From Streptomyces griseus (lineage in GTDB: Bacteria > Actinomycetota > Actinomycetes > Nanopelagicales > Nanopelagicaceae), in the NCBI GenBank assembly GCA_945884695.1, contig CAMCYO010000001.1:124001-188000 (forward strand): 64,000 nt of DNA, in the 5' to 3' direction. Both the position numbers and the translations under genes were made by a program. Position 1 is the stretch's first letter. Every line of letters begins with the position of its first letter. This document shows, piece by piece, positions 44,840 to 56,758 of the stretch. The notes beneath the pieces were generated by a model. That model had not been told where the DNA came from. It ran no database searches and saw only the letters and a list, made by a program, of their open reading frames with translations.

Positions 44840-45886
44840 ATGAGTAAACTTTCCGGTTTGGGAGGACGTCTTTATCGTGGTGATACCTCAATAGATTTCA
44901 TTGGCAAACGTCGACGTTGGTATGCATTTTCAGGTCTGCTTATTATTGCCTCCGCAATTGCGCTATCGCTTCAAGGCTTGCATCTAGGTATTGAATTCAA
45001 GGGTGGTTCTTCTTACACCGTCACCAAGACGGGAATTTCCATTGAGGATGCCCGTAGTGCGGTTGATTCTACATCTATCCCTGGCGAAGTAATCGTGCAA
45101 AAAGTTGGCACAAATAAAGTGCGGGTTCAAACAGGTTCGCTTTCGGTTGAGCAATCCAATGCAGTTCAGGATGCGTTAGCTACAAAATTTAGCGTAACAA
45201 CAGATGTAATCGATACCCAGATTGTTGGTCCTTCATGGGGTAAAGAGATTACGCGCAAGGCCCTATACGGACTCTTCGCATTCCTTATTGTGGTCCTTCT
45301 CTATTTGGCGATGGCATTTGAACCAAAAATGGCAGCGGCTGCAATTTTGGCAGTAATCCACGACGTTTTCATAACAGTTGGAATTTACGCACTGGTCGGT
45401 TTCGACGTTACGCCCGCAACGGTAATTGGTTTCCTAACCATTTTAGGTTACTCGCTATACGACACTGTCGTTGTTTTCGATAAAGTTCGCGAGAACACGC
45501 GAACCATCACAAGCACATCGAAAATGACATATTCACAAGCTGCAAACCTTGCAGTCAATCAGACACTTGTCCGTTCATTTAATACATCATTGATTGCCCT
45601 GATGCCTGTGGGATCTATTCTCTTCGTCGGTGCAGGATTACTGGGTGCTGGAACGCTCAAGGATCTCTCTTTAGCTCTTTTCATTGGGCTTGCTACTGGT
45701 ACATATTCTTCAATTTTTATTGCAACCCCAATACTTGCTGTATTGAGAGAACGCGAGCCAGCAATGAAAGCCCTAGCCAAAAGGGTTAATTCCCGTTCTG
45801 GCGCAACAACAACTCCTGTGGTTGCAGTTGTAGATTCAGGCAAGCGCGGACCACGTAATCAACCCAAGCGCAAAACCCGTCGATAA
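44840..45886 (+). CDS. secF: protein translocase subunit SecF
   Basis: The 348-residue partner of SecD has GIEFKGGSSYTV in its first loop and the six-helix RND core with GYSLYDTVVVFDKVRENTR. It ends in a basic tail. The order ruvCAB-secDF-rsh is standard for actinobacteria. Confidence 0.96.
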   Translation: MSKLSGLGGRLYRGDTSIDFIGKRRRWYAFSGLLIIASAIALSLQGLHLGIEFKGGSSYTVTKTGISIEDARSAVDSTSIPGEVIVQKVGTNKVRVQTGSLSVEQSNAVQDALATKFSVTTDVIDTQIVGPSWGKEITRKALYGLFAFLIVVLLYLAMAFEPKMAAAAILAVIHDVFITVGIYALVGFDVTPATVIGFLTILGYSLYDTVVVFDKVRENTRTITSTSKMTYSQAANLAVNQTLVRSFNTSLIALMPVGSILFVGAGLLGAGTLKDLSLALFIGLATGTYSSIFIATPILAVLREREPAMKALAKRVNSRSGATTTPVVAVVDSGKRGPRNQPKRKTRR

Positions 45887-45906
45887 GGGTTTTACTGCAC
45901 CTGAAG

Positions 45907-45912
45907 TAGGCT
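45907..45912 (+). promoter_or_regulatory. -10 box for rsh, leaderless arrangement
   Basis: TAGGCT followed by 7 bases and the GTG at 45920; no ribosome site in between. Confidence 0.45.
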
Positions 45913-45919
45913 TACTAGC

Positions 45920-48085
45920 GTGAACGCATTAATCGAGCCAGTTTTATTAGCGCTAAAAGAACATCATCCGAGCGCGAATTTAGATGCACTTGAATTGGCC
46001 TTCGAAGTTGCTAAGAACGCACATGCTGGACAATTGCGAAAATCTGGCGATGCATATATAACCCATCCTGTTGCAGTTGCCGAGATTCTTGCAAAACTCG
46101 GGTTGAATTCCGAAGCCCTCGTGGCTGCTCTCTTGCATGACACGGTTGAAGACACTAGTTATTCACTCGCGAAATTGCGTAAAGATTTCGGTGATGAGGT
46201 TGCAAATCTTGTCGATGGAGTAACAAAGTTGGACAAACTCTCCTACGGACCAACTGCCGAAGCTGAAACTGTTCGTAAAATGATTGTTGCAATGTCACGA
46301 GATATCCGAGTTTTAGTTATTAAATTGGCAGATCGATTACATAATGCGCGCACATGGCAATTTGTTGAGCCAGAAAGTGCTGAGCGAAAAGCGAGGGAAA
46401 CTTTAGATATATACGCACCCCTTGCTCATAGATTAGGCATGAACGCTCTTAAATGGGAATTAGAGGATTTGTCTTTTGCTGTTTTGGAACCTAAAAAATT
46501 CGAAGAGATTGCGCGGTTGGTAGCCGAGCGTTCTCCTTCGCGGGAAGCGTTGAGCGAAGAAGTCATTAGAACGGTTCAGGCTGATCTCACAGTTGATGGC
46601 ATCGTTGCAACTGTTACCGGAAGACAGAAGCATTTTTATAGCGTCTATCAAAAGATGGTTGTACGTGGTCGCGATTTCAATGATATTTATGACTTGGTGG
46701 GAATTCGTGTTCTTGTTCAGGATGTTCGCGATTGTTATGCGGTTTTGGGGGCGATTCATGCCAGGTGGAGTCCTGTACCAGGACGCTTTAAGGATTACAT
46801 CGCAATGCCCAAGTTCAATTTGTATCAGTCTTTACACACAACGGTGATTGGACCAAATGGCAAGGCAATTGAAATTCAAATTAGAACCTTTGACATGCAT
46901 TCGCGCGCTGAATTTGGTATCGCTGCGCATTGGAAATACAAAGAGGATAGCGAGAGCCAGAGTGCACCCGAAATGCTCTGGCTACGCCAATTGCACGAGT
47001 GGCAGAAGGAGACTGAAGATCCCAGTGAATTCTTAGAGGCTCTTCGATTCGATTTAGGAACCCCAGAAGTCTTTGTTTTTACACCAAAGGGAAACGTGAT
47101 CGCTCTCCCAGGAGGTTCTACGCCTGTCGATTTTGCATACGCAGTTCATACTGAAGTGGGTAATAGATGCGTAGGAGCAAAAGTAAACGGGCGCTTGATT
47201 CCGCTTGAATCTGCCTTGAGTAATGGCGATGTCGTAGATGTAGTTACTAATAAGGCAGATACAGCAAGCCCAAGTCGAGATTGGCTAAATTTTGTTAAGA
47301 GTCCACGCGCTAGATCCAAGATTAAAGCGTGGTTTAGTAAGGAACGTCGCGAAGAGGCCATCGATGCCGGACGCGAATCAATTGCTCGCCAGATGCGCAA
47401 AGCTGGGTTGCCTCTGCAGAAGATATTTGCAGGCCATTCATTATTAGAACTTGCTCACGATTTACATTATCCCGACATTACGGCATTGTATGCAGCCGTT
47501 GGTGATGGACATGTATCAGCGCCATCGATTATTGAAAAACTCATTGCAACAATGAGTGCAGAAGATTCACACCCTGTACAGACGATGGAAAGTTCCACGA
47601 TTGCATCGAGTTCGACTATTGCACGTCGTTCAAGTAGCGCCATTGAAGTGGCCGGTATTGATGATGTTTTGGTCAAACTTGCCAGATGCTGCACGCCAGT
47701 GCCGGGGGATGAAATCATTGGATTTATTACAAGGGGCAGTGGCGTATCTGTACATAGAGCCGATTGTGTCAATGCGGGCGACCTTCAGATGCATCAAAGT
47801 GATCGAATCGTTGGAGTCACATGGCTAAGTGGCGCCGCAAGTGTTTTCTTGGTCAATATCCAAGTTGAGGCCTTAGATAGGTCTCGACTCTTATCCGATG
47901 TGACTCGCACACTTTCTGATCAGCAAGTAAATATTTTGAGCGCGTCAGTGAGTACAACAAAAGACCGCACTGCAATATCGCGCTTTACATTCGAGATGGC
48001 CGATGCCACGCATTTGGATGCGGTTCTGGCAGCAGTCAGACATATTGAAGGCGTTTACGATGTATACCGAACAACTAATAACTAA
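45920..48085 (+). CDS. rel: bifunctional (p)ppGpp synthetase/hydrolase (RelA/SpoT homologue)
   Basis: The 721-residue protein has an N-terminal HD hydrolase domain ([20 protein letters not shown]), a synthetase domain with [36 protein letters not shown], then TGS ([31 protein letters not shown]), a Cys-rich helical region ([20 protein letters not shown]) and a C-terminal ACT domain. Both active sites look intact, so it should make and degrade the stringent-response alarmone. The message is probably leaderless. It is convergent with the DUF349 gene. Confidence 0.96.
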   Translation: MNALIEPVLLALKEHHPSANLDALELAFEVAKNAHAGQLRKSGDAYITHPVAVAEILAKLGLNSEALVAALLHDTVEDTSYSLAKLRKDFGDEVANLVDGVTKLDKLSYGPTAEAETVRKMIVAMSRDIRVLVIKLADRLHNARTWQFVEPESAERKARETLDIYAPLAHRLGMNALKWELEDLSFAVLEPKKFEEIARLVAERSPSREALSEEVIRTVQADLTVDGIVATVTGRQKHFYSVYQKMVVRGRDFNDIYDLVGIRVLVQDVRDCYAVLGAIHARWSPVPGRFKDYIAMPKFNLYQSLHTTVIGPNGKAIEIQIRTFDMHSRAEFGIAAHWKYKEDSESQSAPEMLWLRQLHEWQKETEDPSEFLEALRFDLGTPEVFVFTPKGNVIALPGGSTPVDFAYAVHTEVGNRCVGAKVNGRLIPLESALSNGDVVDVVTNKADTASPSRDWLNFVKSPRARSKIKAWFSKERREEAIDAGRESIARQMRKAGLPLQKIFAGHSLLELAHDLHYPDITALYAAVGDGHVSAPSIIEKLIATMSAEDSHPVQTMESSTIASSSTIARRSSSAIEVAGIDDVLVKLARCCTPVPGDEIIGFITRGSGVSVHRADCVNAGDLQMHQSDRIVGVTWLSGAASVFLVNIQVEALDRSRLLSDVTRTLSDQQVNILSASVSTTKDRTAISRFTFEMADATHLDAVLAAVRHIEGVYDVYRTTNN

Positions 48086-48098
48086 GAAGATTTAGTTA
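48079..48098. terminator. AT-rich hairpin between convergent rsh and DUF349 genes
   Basis: TAACTAA and TTAGTTA form a perfect 7-bp stem with a 6-base loop that includes both stop codons. It could act as a weak bidirectional 3'-end structure; no strong U-run follows on either strand. Confidence 0.3.
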
Positions 48099-49387
48099 GC
48101 GAACTCATCCAAACCCTTAACGGCATCTGCTAACCACTGTTTACGTGCAATGACAGCTTCGCGTGCTTGGCTGGCTTTCTTGGTATTGCCAGCGGCTTCT
48201 GCTTTTTTTGCCTGTAGTTCGTAGTTGGCAACGGCCTCTTCGAGCTGGCGCACAACATCGCTGGCTCTAGATTTTGCGACGGGGTCAGTTTTTCTCCACT
48301 GCACTTCTTGCGCAGATTTGATAGCGGTTTCAACTGCGCTAAAGCGGGAATCAAGTGCTGAACGTTTTTCTCTCTGCGTCATACCAATTTTGTCCCATTG
48401 GCGTGCGAATTCTCTAAATGCTTTTGAAGCCTGCTCAACATTTGTTATTGGCAAAAGCGCCTCTACTTGAGCGATGAGAACTTCACGTTTTTCTAGGTTT
48501 GCCTTCATTGAGCCTTCGCGTTTTTCAAGGTCGGCATTCTTTGCTGCAAAGAATTGATCTTGGGCGGCTTTGAAGCGAGTCCACAATTTCGCATCCTCAT
48601 TCTTCTTGCCTCGGCCGGAGGCTTTCCATAAATCCATTAGCGCCTTAAAACGACGAGCAGTTGCTACCCAATCTTTGGAGGTGGCTAGTGATTCACCTTC
48701 AGTTACCAGAGCGATTTTTGCTTGCGCAACTAGATTTTGAGCAGCATCTAATGTTGCAAAATGTGTTCGGCGACGTTTATCAAATTTGTTCCGTGCTGAT
48801 GAAAATTTCTTCCACATCTCCGCATCGGTTTTCTTATCTAGACGAGGTGCAACTTTCCACTCATCTAGCAGGACCTTGAGTCGATCACCTGTTGTTTTCC
48901 AACTTTCAGAAAGAGCTAGTGATTGCGCTTCGGTGACAATTTTATCTTTGATTGCCAGAGCTTCTTCGCGTTGGGCTGCTTTGGCGGTCTTTTCGGCAAG
49001 TTTTTTCGCCTCGTATGCGCCACGACCATCCTCGATTGCTGGAATGATTTGTTCTACTGCAGTGGCAAGGGCCTCTAAATTGCCAACACCGTTTAGTTCC
49101 TTAACATGTGTACGTAGACGATTGACTGCAATAGTTGCATCCTGTGGAACCATTGCTCCGCTTCTAACACGAGCTGCTAAGAGCGCAACTTCGGAGGCTA
49201 AGGCTTCAAATTTTCGAACAAAATAAGCGAGTGCTTCCTCAGGACTTTTGCCTGGATATGAACCGACTGCCTTTTCACCTTCGCTCGTTCTTACATAAAC
49301 GGTTCCGTCTTCGCCAACACGACCAAAATTTGCTGGATCGCCTATGAGGGCTGCTGCGGCTGATTGATTAGGTGATATCTCGTTCAT
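48092..49387 (-). CDS. DUF349 repeat protein
   Basis: The 431-residue protein is highly helical and charged, with at least three DUF349 units recognisable by repeated Trp-K-x-phi-F-R/A patterns (DRLKVLLDEWKVAPRL, RRFKALMDLWKASGR, KAFREFARQWDKIG). The N-terminal 60 residues (FGRVGEDGTVYVRTSEGEKAVGSYPGKSPEEALAYFVRKFE) are typical of the actinobacterial form. Function is unknown. AAAGGA precedes the ATG. Confidence 0.9.
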   Translation of the reverse strand: MNEISPNQSAAAALIGDPANFGRVGEDGTVYVRTSEGEKAVGSYPGKSPEEALAYFVRKFEALASEVALLAARVRSGAMVPQDATIAVNRLRTHVKELNGVGNLEALATAVEQIIPAIEDGRGAYEAKKLAEKTAKAAQREEALAIKDKIVTEAQSLALSESWKTTGDRLKVLLDEWKVAPRLDKKTDAEMWKKFSSARNKFDKRRRTHFATLDAAQNLVAQAKIALVTEGESLATSKDWVATARRFKALMDLWKASGRGKKNEDAKLWTRFKAAQDQFFAAKNADLEKREGSMKANLEKREVLIAQVEALLPITNVEQASKAFREFARQWDKIGMTQREKRSALDSRFSAVETAIKSAQEVQWRKTDPVAKSRASDVVRQLEEAVANYELQAKKAEAAGNTKKASQAREAVIARKQWLADAVKGLDEFAN

Positions 49388-49537
49388 GGTGGGTCCTTTC
49401 AGCGCGTGAGGTCCTTAGACCCTCGCTATAGAAATGCGTTAGCCGAATTTCATCGGCCGTGAAGGTACGAGATGGTAATTGGTGCGAGGGTAAAAGGTAC
49501 CCTGTCCACCTGCAACTGTGGAAATGGAGGGATTTGC

Positions 49538-50200
49538 GTGCTTGTTTTATCCTTTCCAGCCCCTGCTTTTGGAACCAACTGTTGGATTATCTCCCCAGGG
49601 GTAGGGCAAGAATGCGTGATTTTTGATCCCGGAATGCCAGATGTTAGCGACGAAGTTTCTGCATTGATCAAAAGCAATGGATTAAAGCCTGTGGCTGTGG
49701 TGGCAACGCATGGACATCTTGACCATACCTTCTCCATTGCCCCGATTGCTGATGGGTACCAAATCCCTGCCTATATTCATAGTGAGGATCGAACCTTGCT
49801 CGCTCATCCTGAAAAGGCGTTGAGTCCAGCATTCAGTGCGACATTGGGGCAAAGCGTCTTTATTGAGCCCAAGGATGTACGAGAATTGCGCAATGAAGCG
49901 ACGATTGAAATTTTGGGAATGAGTATTACCGCCATTCATGCACCCGGGCACACTCGAGGCTCTTTGATTTTCACTATAGGACAAGAATTATTGATCAGTG
50001 GGGATGTTCTCTTCGCTGGTTCTATTGGTCGCACCGATCTTCCTACTGGCTCTGCAGAAGATATGGAAATTACGTTGAAGAAAAAGATTTGGCCACTATC
50101 CGATGATTTTCGCGTATTACCGGGTCACGGCGATGAAACAACTATAAAACATGAGCGTCGCACCAACCCTTATCTTAAAAACATGGGCTCGATGAGATGA
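49538..50200 (+). CDS. metallo-beta-lactamase-fold hydrolase (glyoxalase II-like)
   Basis: The 220-residue protein has the metal-binding HGHLDH motif, APGHTRGSLIFTI, SGDVLFAGSIGRTD and a C-terminal LPGHGDETTIKHER, which place it with glyoxalase II-like thioester hydrolases. The substrate is unknown. The start at GTG 49538 is chosen because GGAGGG lies 6 bases upstream; the frame from 49472 would add an unlikely Cys-rich lead. Its stop overlaps hisS as ATGA, the usual actinobacterial pairing. Confidence 0.88.
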   Translation: MLVLSFPAPAFGTNCWIISPGVGQECVIFDPGMPDVSDEVSALIKSNGLKPVAVVATHGHLDHTFSIAPIADGYQIPAYIHSEDRTLLAHPEKALSPAFSATLGQSVFIEPKDVRELRNEATIEILGMSITAIHAPGHTRGSLIFTIGQELLISGDVLFAGSIGRTDLPTGSAEDMEITLKKKIWPLSDDFRVLPGHGDETTIKHERRTNPYLKNMGSMR

Positions 50201-51459
50201 AATTTCAATCACCTAAGGGCGTCAGCGAATATTTCCCGCCTAGATCCAGCGCCTTTGAATTTGTCCGAGATCGGCTGCTTGCACCAATCAAGAACGCGGG
50301 TTATCAACTTTTGGAGCTTCCTGTTTTTGAAGATACGGGACTCTTTACTCGTGGGGTTGGTGAATCCACCGATGTTGTGAGTAAAGAGATGTATACATTT
50401 GAAGATAGAGGTGGGCGCTCGATTACTTTGCGCCCCGAAGGAACTGTCGGAGCTCTGCGCTCTGTCATCGAACATGGATTGGACCGGATAGGTCTACCCG
50501 TCAAAGTATTTTATTGCGGGCCTTTTTTTAGAGCAGAGCGACCACAGGCCGGTCGCTATCGTCAATTCTATTCTGTAGGTATCGAAGCGATCGGTTCAGA
50601 TGATCCGGCACTTGATGCAGAAGTTATTGCATTAGCCTACGAAGGTTTTCATGGAATAGGTTTACGCAAATTTCGTCTTGAGATCACGTCACTAGGAGAT
50701 GCACAGTCGCGTGAGGCTCATCGAGTCGATTTGCTTACCTATATCGATTCATTAGAACTAGATGAAGCAACGCGCATAAGAGCTGGTATAAATCCATTGA
50801 GACTATTTGATGACAAACGCCCGGAAATATCATCTCTCATGGCTCAAGCACCTCGCTTGTTGGATTACTTGTCTGCGCAATCTTCTGATCACTTTACGAA
50901 AGTGCAAGGGTATTTATCAGCGATGGGAATTGCTTACATAATCAATCCATTGATGGTGCGTGGTTTGGATTATTACACAGGGACTACCTTTGAATTTGTT
51001 CACGAAGATTTGGGTGCGCAATCTGGCATTGGGGGAGGAGGTCGGTATGACGGCCTCATGGAGAGTATTGGAGGTCAAAATATTTCTGGAATTGGTTTTG
51101 GTTTAGGTATAGATCGCGCCCTCCTTGCAGCTGAGGCTGAAGGAATATTGGACTCAATGGATTCTTCACCCACTCTCTATCTGATTCCACTCGGAGAAAG
51201 GGCTAAAACTGCTTCGCTCAAGTTGGCCCATGATTTGCGCAATGGCGCAATCAGTGTGGAAGTAGCAATGGGTGATAAAGCTCTTAAGAGCGCTATGAAA
51301 TCAGCTGATAAGAGTGGGGCAATATTTAGTGTAGTTCTCGGTGAAACCGAACTTGAAAGTGGAGAAATTGAATTAAAGGAGATGAGCACTGGTAAAGCAA
51401 CTTCAGTTAGCCTTAACTCCTTGGTCGCAACATTGCAATCTCGAGCGTTAAAGAAATAG
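50197..51459 (+). CDS. hisS: histidyl-tRNA synthetase
   Basis: The 420-residue class II synthetase shows VSKEMYTFEDRGGRSITLRPEGT, motif 2 FFRAERPQAGRYRQFYSVGIEAIGSDDP, the histidine-specific VRGLDYYTGTTFE and a C-terminal anticodon domain. It overlaps the hydrolase stop and lies 12 bases before aspS. Confidence 0.97.
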   Translation: MKFQSPKGVSEYFPPRSSAFEFVRDRLLAPIKNAGYQLLELPVFEDTGLFTRGVGESTDVVSKEMYTFEDRGGRSITLRPEGTVGALRSVIEHGLDRIGLPVKVFYCGPFFRAERPQAGRYRQFYSVGIEAIGSDDPALDAEVIALAYEGFHGIGLRKFRLEITSLGDAQSREAHRVDLLTYIDSLELDEATRIRAGINPLRLFDDKRPEISSLMAQAPRLLDYLSAQSSDHFTKVQGYLSAMGIAYIINPLMVRGLDYYTGTTFEFVHEDLGAQSGIGGGGRYDGLMESIGGQNISGIGFGLGIDRALLAAEAEGILDSMDSSPTLYLIPLGERAKTASLKLAHDLRNGAISVEVAMGDKALKSAMKSADKSGAIFSVVLGETELESGEIELKEMSTGKATSVSLNSLVATLQSRALKK

Positions 51460-51471
51460 GTGGAGAAAATG

Positions 51472-53214
51472 ATGAGAACTCACGGAGCGGGTAACTTGCG
51501 CGCCACACATGTAGGCGCACACGTTACTTTGGCCGGTTGGGTATCAAGGCGTCGAGATCATGGTGGAGTTGCCTTCATTGATTTACGAGATTCTACTGGT
51601 TCAGTACAGGTTGTTATCCGTGATGAAAAATTGGCAGGTTCGTTAAGAGCTGAGTGGTGCTTAAAAATCGTGGGCGAGGTTGTTTTGCGACCGGATGGCA
51701 ATTCAAATTCAGCGATTCCCACAGGTGAAATCGAAGTAATGGGCGATGACATTGTGGTTCTTAGCGAATCATCTGCACTTCCTTTTCCTGTTGATAGTGG
51801 TGATGATGCTGAGATAAATGAAGAAGTTCGATTGCGATATCGCTATCTTGATTTGCGCAGAGAGAAGCCTGCTCGAAATTTGAGGATGAGAGCGAAAGTT
51901 ACAGCGCTCATCAGGCAAGTCATGGATCAACAAGAATTCCTTGATATCGAAACTCCTTATTTGACCCGTTCAACACCTGAAGGCGCGCGTGATTTCCTTG
52001 TTCCGGTTCGGTTGCAACCCGGTAGTTGGTATGCCCTTCCTCAATCGCCACAGCTGTTTAAGCAATTGTTGATGGTTGCTGGTATGGAGAAGTATTATCA
52101 AATCGCCAGATGTTTCCGTGATGAAGATTTCCGAGCCGATCGCCAACCTGAGTTCACACAGCTTGATATTGAAATGTCATTTATCGGTCAAGAAGATATT
52201 CTTACTGTTGCCGAAACGATTGTTCAGAAAGTATGGAAAGAAGTTGTCGATTTCGATATCTCGCTACCAATCCCCAGAATGACATATGCAGATGCGATGG
52301 CGCGTTTTGGCAGTGATAAACCGGATCTACGCTTCACCTACGAATTAACTAATCTGACCAAATTCTTTGCGCAGACAGCGTTCAGAGTATTTCAAGCACC
52401 TTATGTGGGAAGTGTGGTTATGCCAGGCGGTGCTACATCGCCACGACGCGAATTGGATGCTTGGCAAGATTGGGCTAAAGCTCGCGGAGCCAAGGGTTTG
52501 GCCTATGTACTCGTTCAAGATGATGGGACTTTGGGAGGGCCAGTTGCAAAGAATCTATCTGCAACTGAATTGGCATCCCTTGCTAACGTTGCGGGAGCTA
52601 AACCAGGAGATGCGATTTTCTTTGCAGCAGGTGAAGTGAGTGCTAGTCAGAATTTATTAGGAGCGGTTCGTCTTGAAATTGGTAAGCGATGTAACCTCAT
52701 TGATGCAAAGGCATGGAAGTTTCTTTGGGTTGTTGATGCACCCATGTTTGAGCCCACAGATGCTGGCGGTTGGACTGCAGTTCACCATCCTTTCACTGGA
52801 CCAAAACCAGAGTTTGCGAAATCATTTGTTGACGACCCGGCCAGTGCATTGGCTTATGCATATGACATTGTTTTAAACGGAACCGAACTCGGTGGCGGTT
52901 CAATAAGAATTCATGACCGGGTTATGCAGAAACAAGTTTTTGACGTTATCGGACTAAGCGATGAAGAAGCGATGAGTAAGTTTGGATTCTTGCTAGAGGC
53001 CTTTAATTACGGTCCACCTCCGCATGGAGGCATTGCTTTAGGTCTTGATCGTGTGTGCGCACTATTGAGTGGCTCTGACTCGATTCGCGAAGTCATTGCA
53101 TTCCCCAAAACTGCCAGCGGAGGAGATCCACTCACTGGTGCGCCAACTCCTATTACGCCAGCACAACGTAGAGAGACCGGTATTGATACGCCAACAGCAA
53201 AGGTGGAGAGATAG
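51472..53214 (+). CDS. aspS: aspartyl-tRNA synthetase
   Basis: The 580-residue enzyme has the N-terminal OB anticodon domain ([26 protein letters not shown]), motif 2 [18 protein letters not shown], the bacterial GAD insertion and motif 3 [21 protein letters not shown] sits 6 bases before the ATG at 51472, which is chosen over GTG 51460 and ATG 51469. Whether it also charges tRNA-Asn cannot be judged from sequence alone. Confidence 0.96.
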   Translation: MRTHGAGNLRATHVGAHVTLAGWVSRRRDHGGVAFIDLRDSTGSVQVVIRDEKLAGSLRAEWCLKIVGEVVLRPDGNSNSAIPTGEIEVMGDDIVVLSESSALPFPVDSGDDAEINEEVRLRYRYLDLRREKPARNLRMRAKVTALIRQVMDQQEFLDIETPYLTRSTPEGARDFLVPVRLQPGSWYALPQSPQLFKQLLMVAGMEKYYQIARCFRDEDFRADRQPEFTQLDIEMSFIGQEDILTVAETIVQKVWKEVVDFDISLPIPRMTYADAMARFGSDKPDLRFTYELTNLTKFFAQTAFRVFQAPYVGSVVMPGGATSPRRELDAWQDWAKARGAKGLAYVLVQDDGTLGGPVAKNLSATELASLANVAGAKPGDAIFFAAGEVSASQNLLGAVRLEIGKRCNLIDAKAWKFLWVVDAPMFEPTDAGGWTAVHHPFTGPKPEFAKSFVDDPASALAYAYDIVLNGTELGGGSIRIHDRVMQKQVFDVIGLSDEEAMSKFGFLLEAFNYGPPPHGGIALGLDRVCALLSGSDSIREVIAFPKTASGGDPLTGAPTPITPAQRRETGIDTPTAKVER

Positions 53215-53272
53215 GTGTTAGCACTTGTTCAGGTACTCTTCACACATACTTTAAGCGCAGAAAGGCACTGAT

Positions 53273-53635
53273 ATGGGACCTGGCGGAATAGCAACAATTA
53301 TCGCTGCTTGTTCATTATTGGTTATTGCATTTGCGGTGAGTTACGCGGTGATTCGTTTTGGGCGATTAATTGATGAAGCTAAACTTTCCTTGAAAACTAT
53401 GACAGATGAAGCCACTCCTTTAATCGAGGAAGTGACAACCACTGTCACCCTCGTTAACGGTCCTCTTCAATCTCTCAATAAGATCAGCAAGAATGCAGAA
53501 GAGATTAGTACCAAGGTAAACGATATTGCGACATCTTTTTTAGATAAAGGCGGTCCTGCCCTTAAAGCTGTCGGAGTATTGATGAGCGCAGCTCAAATGA
53601 CGAAATCTCGTCGACGTAAAAAGAAGTCAGAATAA
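53273..53635 (+). CDS. DUF948 membrane-anchored protein
   Basis: The 120-residue protein has one N-terminal membrane helix (IATIIAACSLLVIAFAVSYAVI), a long helical region with DEATPLIEEVTTTV and KISKNAEEISTKVNDIA, and a basic tail. This is the DUF948 form found next to alaS in actinobacteria. Function unknown. AAAGG precedes the ATG. Confidence 0.85.
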   Translation: MGPGGIATIIAACSLLVIAFAVSYAVIRFGRLIDEAKLSLKTMTDEATPLIEEVTTTVTLVNGPLQSLNKISKNAEEISTKVNDIATSFLDKGGPALKAVGVLMSAAQMTKSRRRKKKSE

Positions 53636-53644
53636 TCCCGCGCT

Positions 53645-56317
53645 GTGGAATCCGCTGAAGTACGTTCGCGTTGGCTCAATTTCTTTGAATCAGGAAATAG
53701 TTTAGGACTCAATCACACAGTTGTACCCTCTGCCTCTTTGATTGCCGATGATCCCAATTTATTGCTAGTAAATGCCGGTATGGTCCCATTCAAACCATTT
53801 TTTCTAGGTGAGGTGACACCTCCCTATAAGAGAGCAACATCTGTTCAAAAATGTGTTCGAACTCTTGATATCGACGAGGTTGGTAAAACAACCCGCCACG
53901 CATCGTTTTTCCAAATGTGCGGAAATTTTTCTTTCGGCGATTATTTCAAAGAGGGCGCAATTGCACTCGCGTGGGAACTTCTTACTCGACCTTTATCTGA
54001 TGGCGGCTACGGCTTTCCTGAGGAGAAGTTATGGGTAACTGTCTATCTTGATGATGATGAAGCGGCAGATATATGGCATAAACAAATCGGTGTGCCTAAA
54101 GAGCGCATACAGCGTCGAGGAATGGCCGATAATTTTTGGTCCATGGGCGTACCTGGTCCATGCGGTCCGTGTTCGGAAATTTATTACGATCGCGGTCCTG
54201 TTTACGGTAAAGAAGGAGGCCCGATCGCAGATGAGGATCGGTATCTTGAAGTATGGAATTTGGTCTTCATGCAGAACGAGCGAGGAGAAGGCGGCGGTAA
54301 AGATGCTTTTCCGATTCTAGGTGAATTGCCAGCGAAAAGTATTGATACGGGATTGGGGTTGGAACGTACAGCTGCTCTTTTGCAGGGCGTAGAAAATATC
54401 TATGAGATCGATACAACCAAACAAATCCTCGATAGAGCTAGCCAACTCAATGGAACCAAATACGGTTCTGACCCTAAATCTGATGTCCTATTACGCGTTA
54501 TTGCCGACCATGCACGAACATCTGCAATGCTGATAGGAGATGGAGTTACACCTGGAAATGAGGGTCGTGGTTATGTTTTGCGCCGAATGATGCGTCGAAC
54601 TATTCGTAACATGCGTCTTTTAGGATCACATGATCCAGTCATCTCTGATTTAATCAAAGCTTCAATTAATGCAATGAGTCCGCAGTATCCTGAACTTAAG
54701 ACCGATAGTGCCAGAATCCTGTCAGTGAGTGTTTCCGAAGAAGAAACATTCTTGCAAACTCTCAAAAGCGGTACTCAAATATTCGATAATGCAAGCGCAC
54801 AGATCAAGAAAGAAAAAGGCACCACGCTTCAAGGTGCAGACATTTTCAAACTTCATGACACCTATGGTTTTCCATTCGATCTGACTTTGGAGATGGCCCA
54901 AGAACAAGGTTTGCGTGTTGACGAAGATGGTTTCCGACGTCTCATGAAGGAACAGCGCGATCGTGCAAAAGCGGATTCAAAGGCAAAGAAGAGTGGTCAT
55001 ACAGATTTGACGCAATATAAGAAAATTGCAGATGAGACTGGAGCCAACGAATTTATAGGGTACACAGAACAATCAGCAGAGGTTCTTCTTAATGGAATTC
55101 TTGTCGATGGAGAAAGAAGTGCTTCTGCAAAAGCCGGGGATGACGTTGAACTCGTACTGAATCGCACTCCTTTTTATGCTGAAGGTGGTGGACAACTAGC
55201 CGATGGGGGTTTCATTACCTTTCACGATGGTTCAGTGGTTGAGATTGAAGATGTTCAGACACCGGTACCAGGAATTTTTGTACATAGAGGACGAGTTACA
55301 AAAGGTGCAATTAATCAAGGAGCGTCAGCTCTAGCAGCCATTGATGTCGAACGTAGAAGCGCGATTTCTCGAGCTCATACTGCAACTCATATGGTGCATA
55401 AAGCTTTTCGTGAAATCCTTGGCGAGACAGCTACTCAAGCTGGATCTGAAAATTCCCCAGGTCGTTTTAGGTTTGACTTCCCTGCCACGAGTGCAGTACC
55501 CACCTCTACCCTTAACGATGTAGAAGAGCGCGTGAACTCTCTTTTACTTGATGACTTAGAAGTGAACTCCGCTGTGATGTCCCAGGGTGAGGCTAAGAAG
55601 ATTGGCGCGATGGCACTCTTTGGTGAAAAATACGGAGACGTTGTAAGAGTCGTCAGCGTAGGAGATTGGGCGCGCGAACTTTGTGGAGGAACGCATGTTC
55701 TCCGTTCTGGGCAGTTAGGTATTGTTAAATTGTTAGGAGAATCTTCAATCGGTGCTGGAGTAAGACGGGTGGAAGCACTAGTTGGAGTAGATGCTTATCG
55801 CTTCTTGGCGCGCGAACATGTATTACTTAATTCCTTAACGCATATTATTAAGGGTGCTCGTACGGATGAACTTCCTGAGAGAATTTCAGATTTGATAGAG
55901 AAGATGCGCGATATCGAAAAGGAACTAGGTGCATTTCGTTCAACTCAGGCGCTGTCGCAAGTTGGAGCACTTGCTGCAACTGCTCGTGAGATAAAGGGTG
56001 TCAATGTAATCACATCGCAAGTGGCAGATAATGTTTCAGGCGATGATTTACGGGTAATGGCACTGGATTTGCGTAAGCGTTGGGCCCAAAGTGTCGTGGC
56101 CCTGGTAAGTGTCGTAAGCGGTAAACCCATCCTCGTGGTGGCTGTTAGCGACGGAGCAAGGTCACAAGGATTCAAAGCTGGAGCCCTAGTGAAGTTAGGG
56201 TCTGCGATTTTGGGCGGTGGCGGTGGCGGTAAGGATGATTTCGCGCAAGGTGGAGGTACTGATGGATCAAAGATTGAGGCAATGTTGACCGCTCTTTCAG
56301 AATCTATTGCAGGATAG
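53645..56317 (+). CDS. alaS: alanyl-tRNA synthetase
   Basis: The 890-residue enzyme has the class II core starting [41 protein letters not shown], the editing domain with HTATHMVH and CGGTH zinc-binding motifs, and the C-terminal glycine-rich region [15 protein letters not shown]. It is complete. The start is GTG at 53645. ruvX follows after 5 bases. Confidence 0.97.
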   Translation: MESAEVRSRWLNFFESGNSLGLNHTVVPSASLIADDPNLLLVNAGMVPFKPFFLGEVTPPYKRATSVQKCVRTLDIDEVGKTTRHASFFQMCGNFSFGDYFKEGAIALAWELLTRPLSDGGYGFPEEKLWVTVYLDDDEAADIWHKQIGVPKERIQRRGMADNFWSMGVPGPCGPCSEIYYDRGPVYGKEGGPIADEDRYLEVWNLVFMQNERGEGGGKDAFPILGELPAKSIDTGLGLERTAALLQGVENIYEIDTTKQILDRASQLNGTKYGSDPKSDVLLRVIADHARTSAMLIGDGVTPGNEGRGYVLRRMMRRTIRNMRLLGSHDPVISDLIKASINAMSPQYPELKTDSARILSVSVSEEETFLQTLKSGTQIFDNASAQIKKEKGTTLQGADIFKLHDTYGFPFDLTLEMAQEQGLRVDEDGFRRLMKEQRDRAKADSKAKKSGHTDLTQYKKIADETGANEFIGYTEQSAEVLLNGILVDGERSASAKAGDDVELVLNRTPFYAEGGGQLADGGFITFHDGSVVEIEDVQTPVPGIFVHRGRVTKGAINQGASALAAIDVERRSAISRAHTATHMVHKAFREILGETATQAGSENSPGRFRFDFPATSAVPTSTLNDVEERVNSLLLDDLEVNSAVMSQGEAKKIGAMALFGEKYGDVVRVVSVGDWARELCGGTHVLRSGQLGIVKLLGESSIGAGVRRVEALVGVDAYRFLAREHVLLNSLTHIIKGARTDELPERISDLIEKMRDIEKELGAFRSTQALSQVGALAATAREIKGVNVITSQVADNVSGDDLRVMALDLRKRWAQSVVALVSVVSGKPILVVAVSDGARSQGFKAGALVKLGSAILGGGGGGKDDFAQGGGTDGSKIEAMLTALSESIAG

Positions 56318-56322
56318 ATATT

Positions 56323-56757
56323 TTGCGAAAGGGGCGCCGTTTAGCTTTTGATTTCGGCGATGTCCGAATCGGTGTTGCTGTTAGTGACGTTGAGGCAATT
56401 TTAGCAAGTGCGGTAACAACTCTTGCGGCCCAAGATATAAAGCTTTGGGAGCATGTGGCACTATTAATAGATGAGTATGAACCAATAGAAATTTATGTAG
56501 GCAATCCTTTGCATTTATCGGGGGCCCAAAGTGTGTCTGCAGATAAGGCACGAGAATTTGCCGAGAAGTTGGAAAGAACATTTGGCCTGCCAACTGCGAT
56601 GATTGATGAGCGATTATCAACTGTTGCGGCACAAATGGATATGCGCTCTTCGGGAAAAAAGAGTAAAGAGATGAAGGATTCGATTGATCAGGTAGCTGCA
56701 GTCTCGATTTTAGAGCAAGGAATGAACATTGAACGCAATCGCGATCGGTTGACCTAG
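56323..56757 (+). CDS. ruvX: RuvX/YqgF-family RNase H-fold nuclease
   Basis: The 144-residue protein has the LAFDFGDVRIGVAVSD start with the catalytic aspartate, VGNPLHLSGAQS and MIDERLSTVAAQ. Relatives process pre-16S rRNA and act on Holliday junctions. The start is TTG. The mltG gene begins one base after its stop, as is typical. Confidence 0.93.
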   Translation: MRKGRRLAFDFGDVRIGVAVSDVEAILASAVTTLAAQDIKLWEHVALLIDEYEPIEIYVGNPLHLSGAQSVSADKAREFAEKLERTFGLPTAMIDERLSTVAAQMDMRSSGKKSKEMKDSIDQVAAVSILEQGMNIERNRDRLT

Positions 56758-56758
56758 G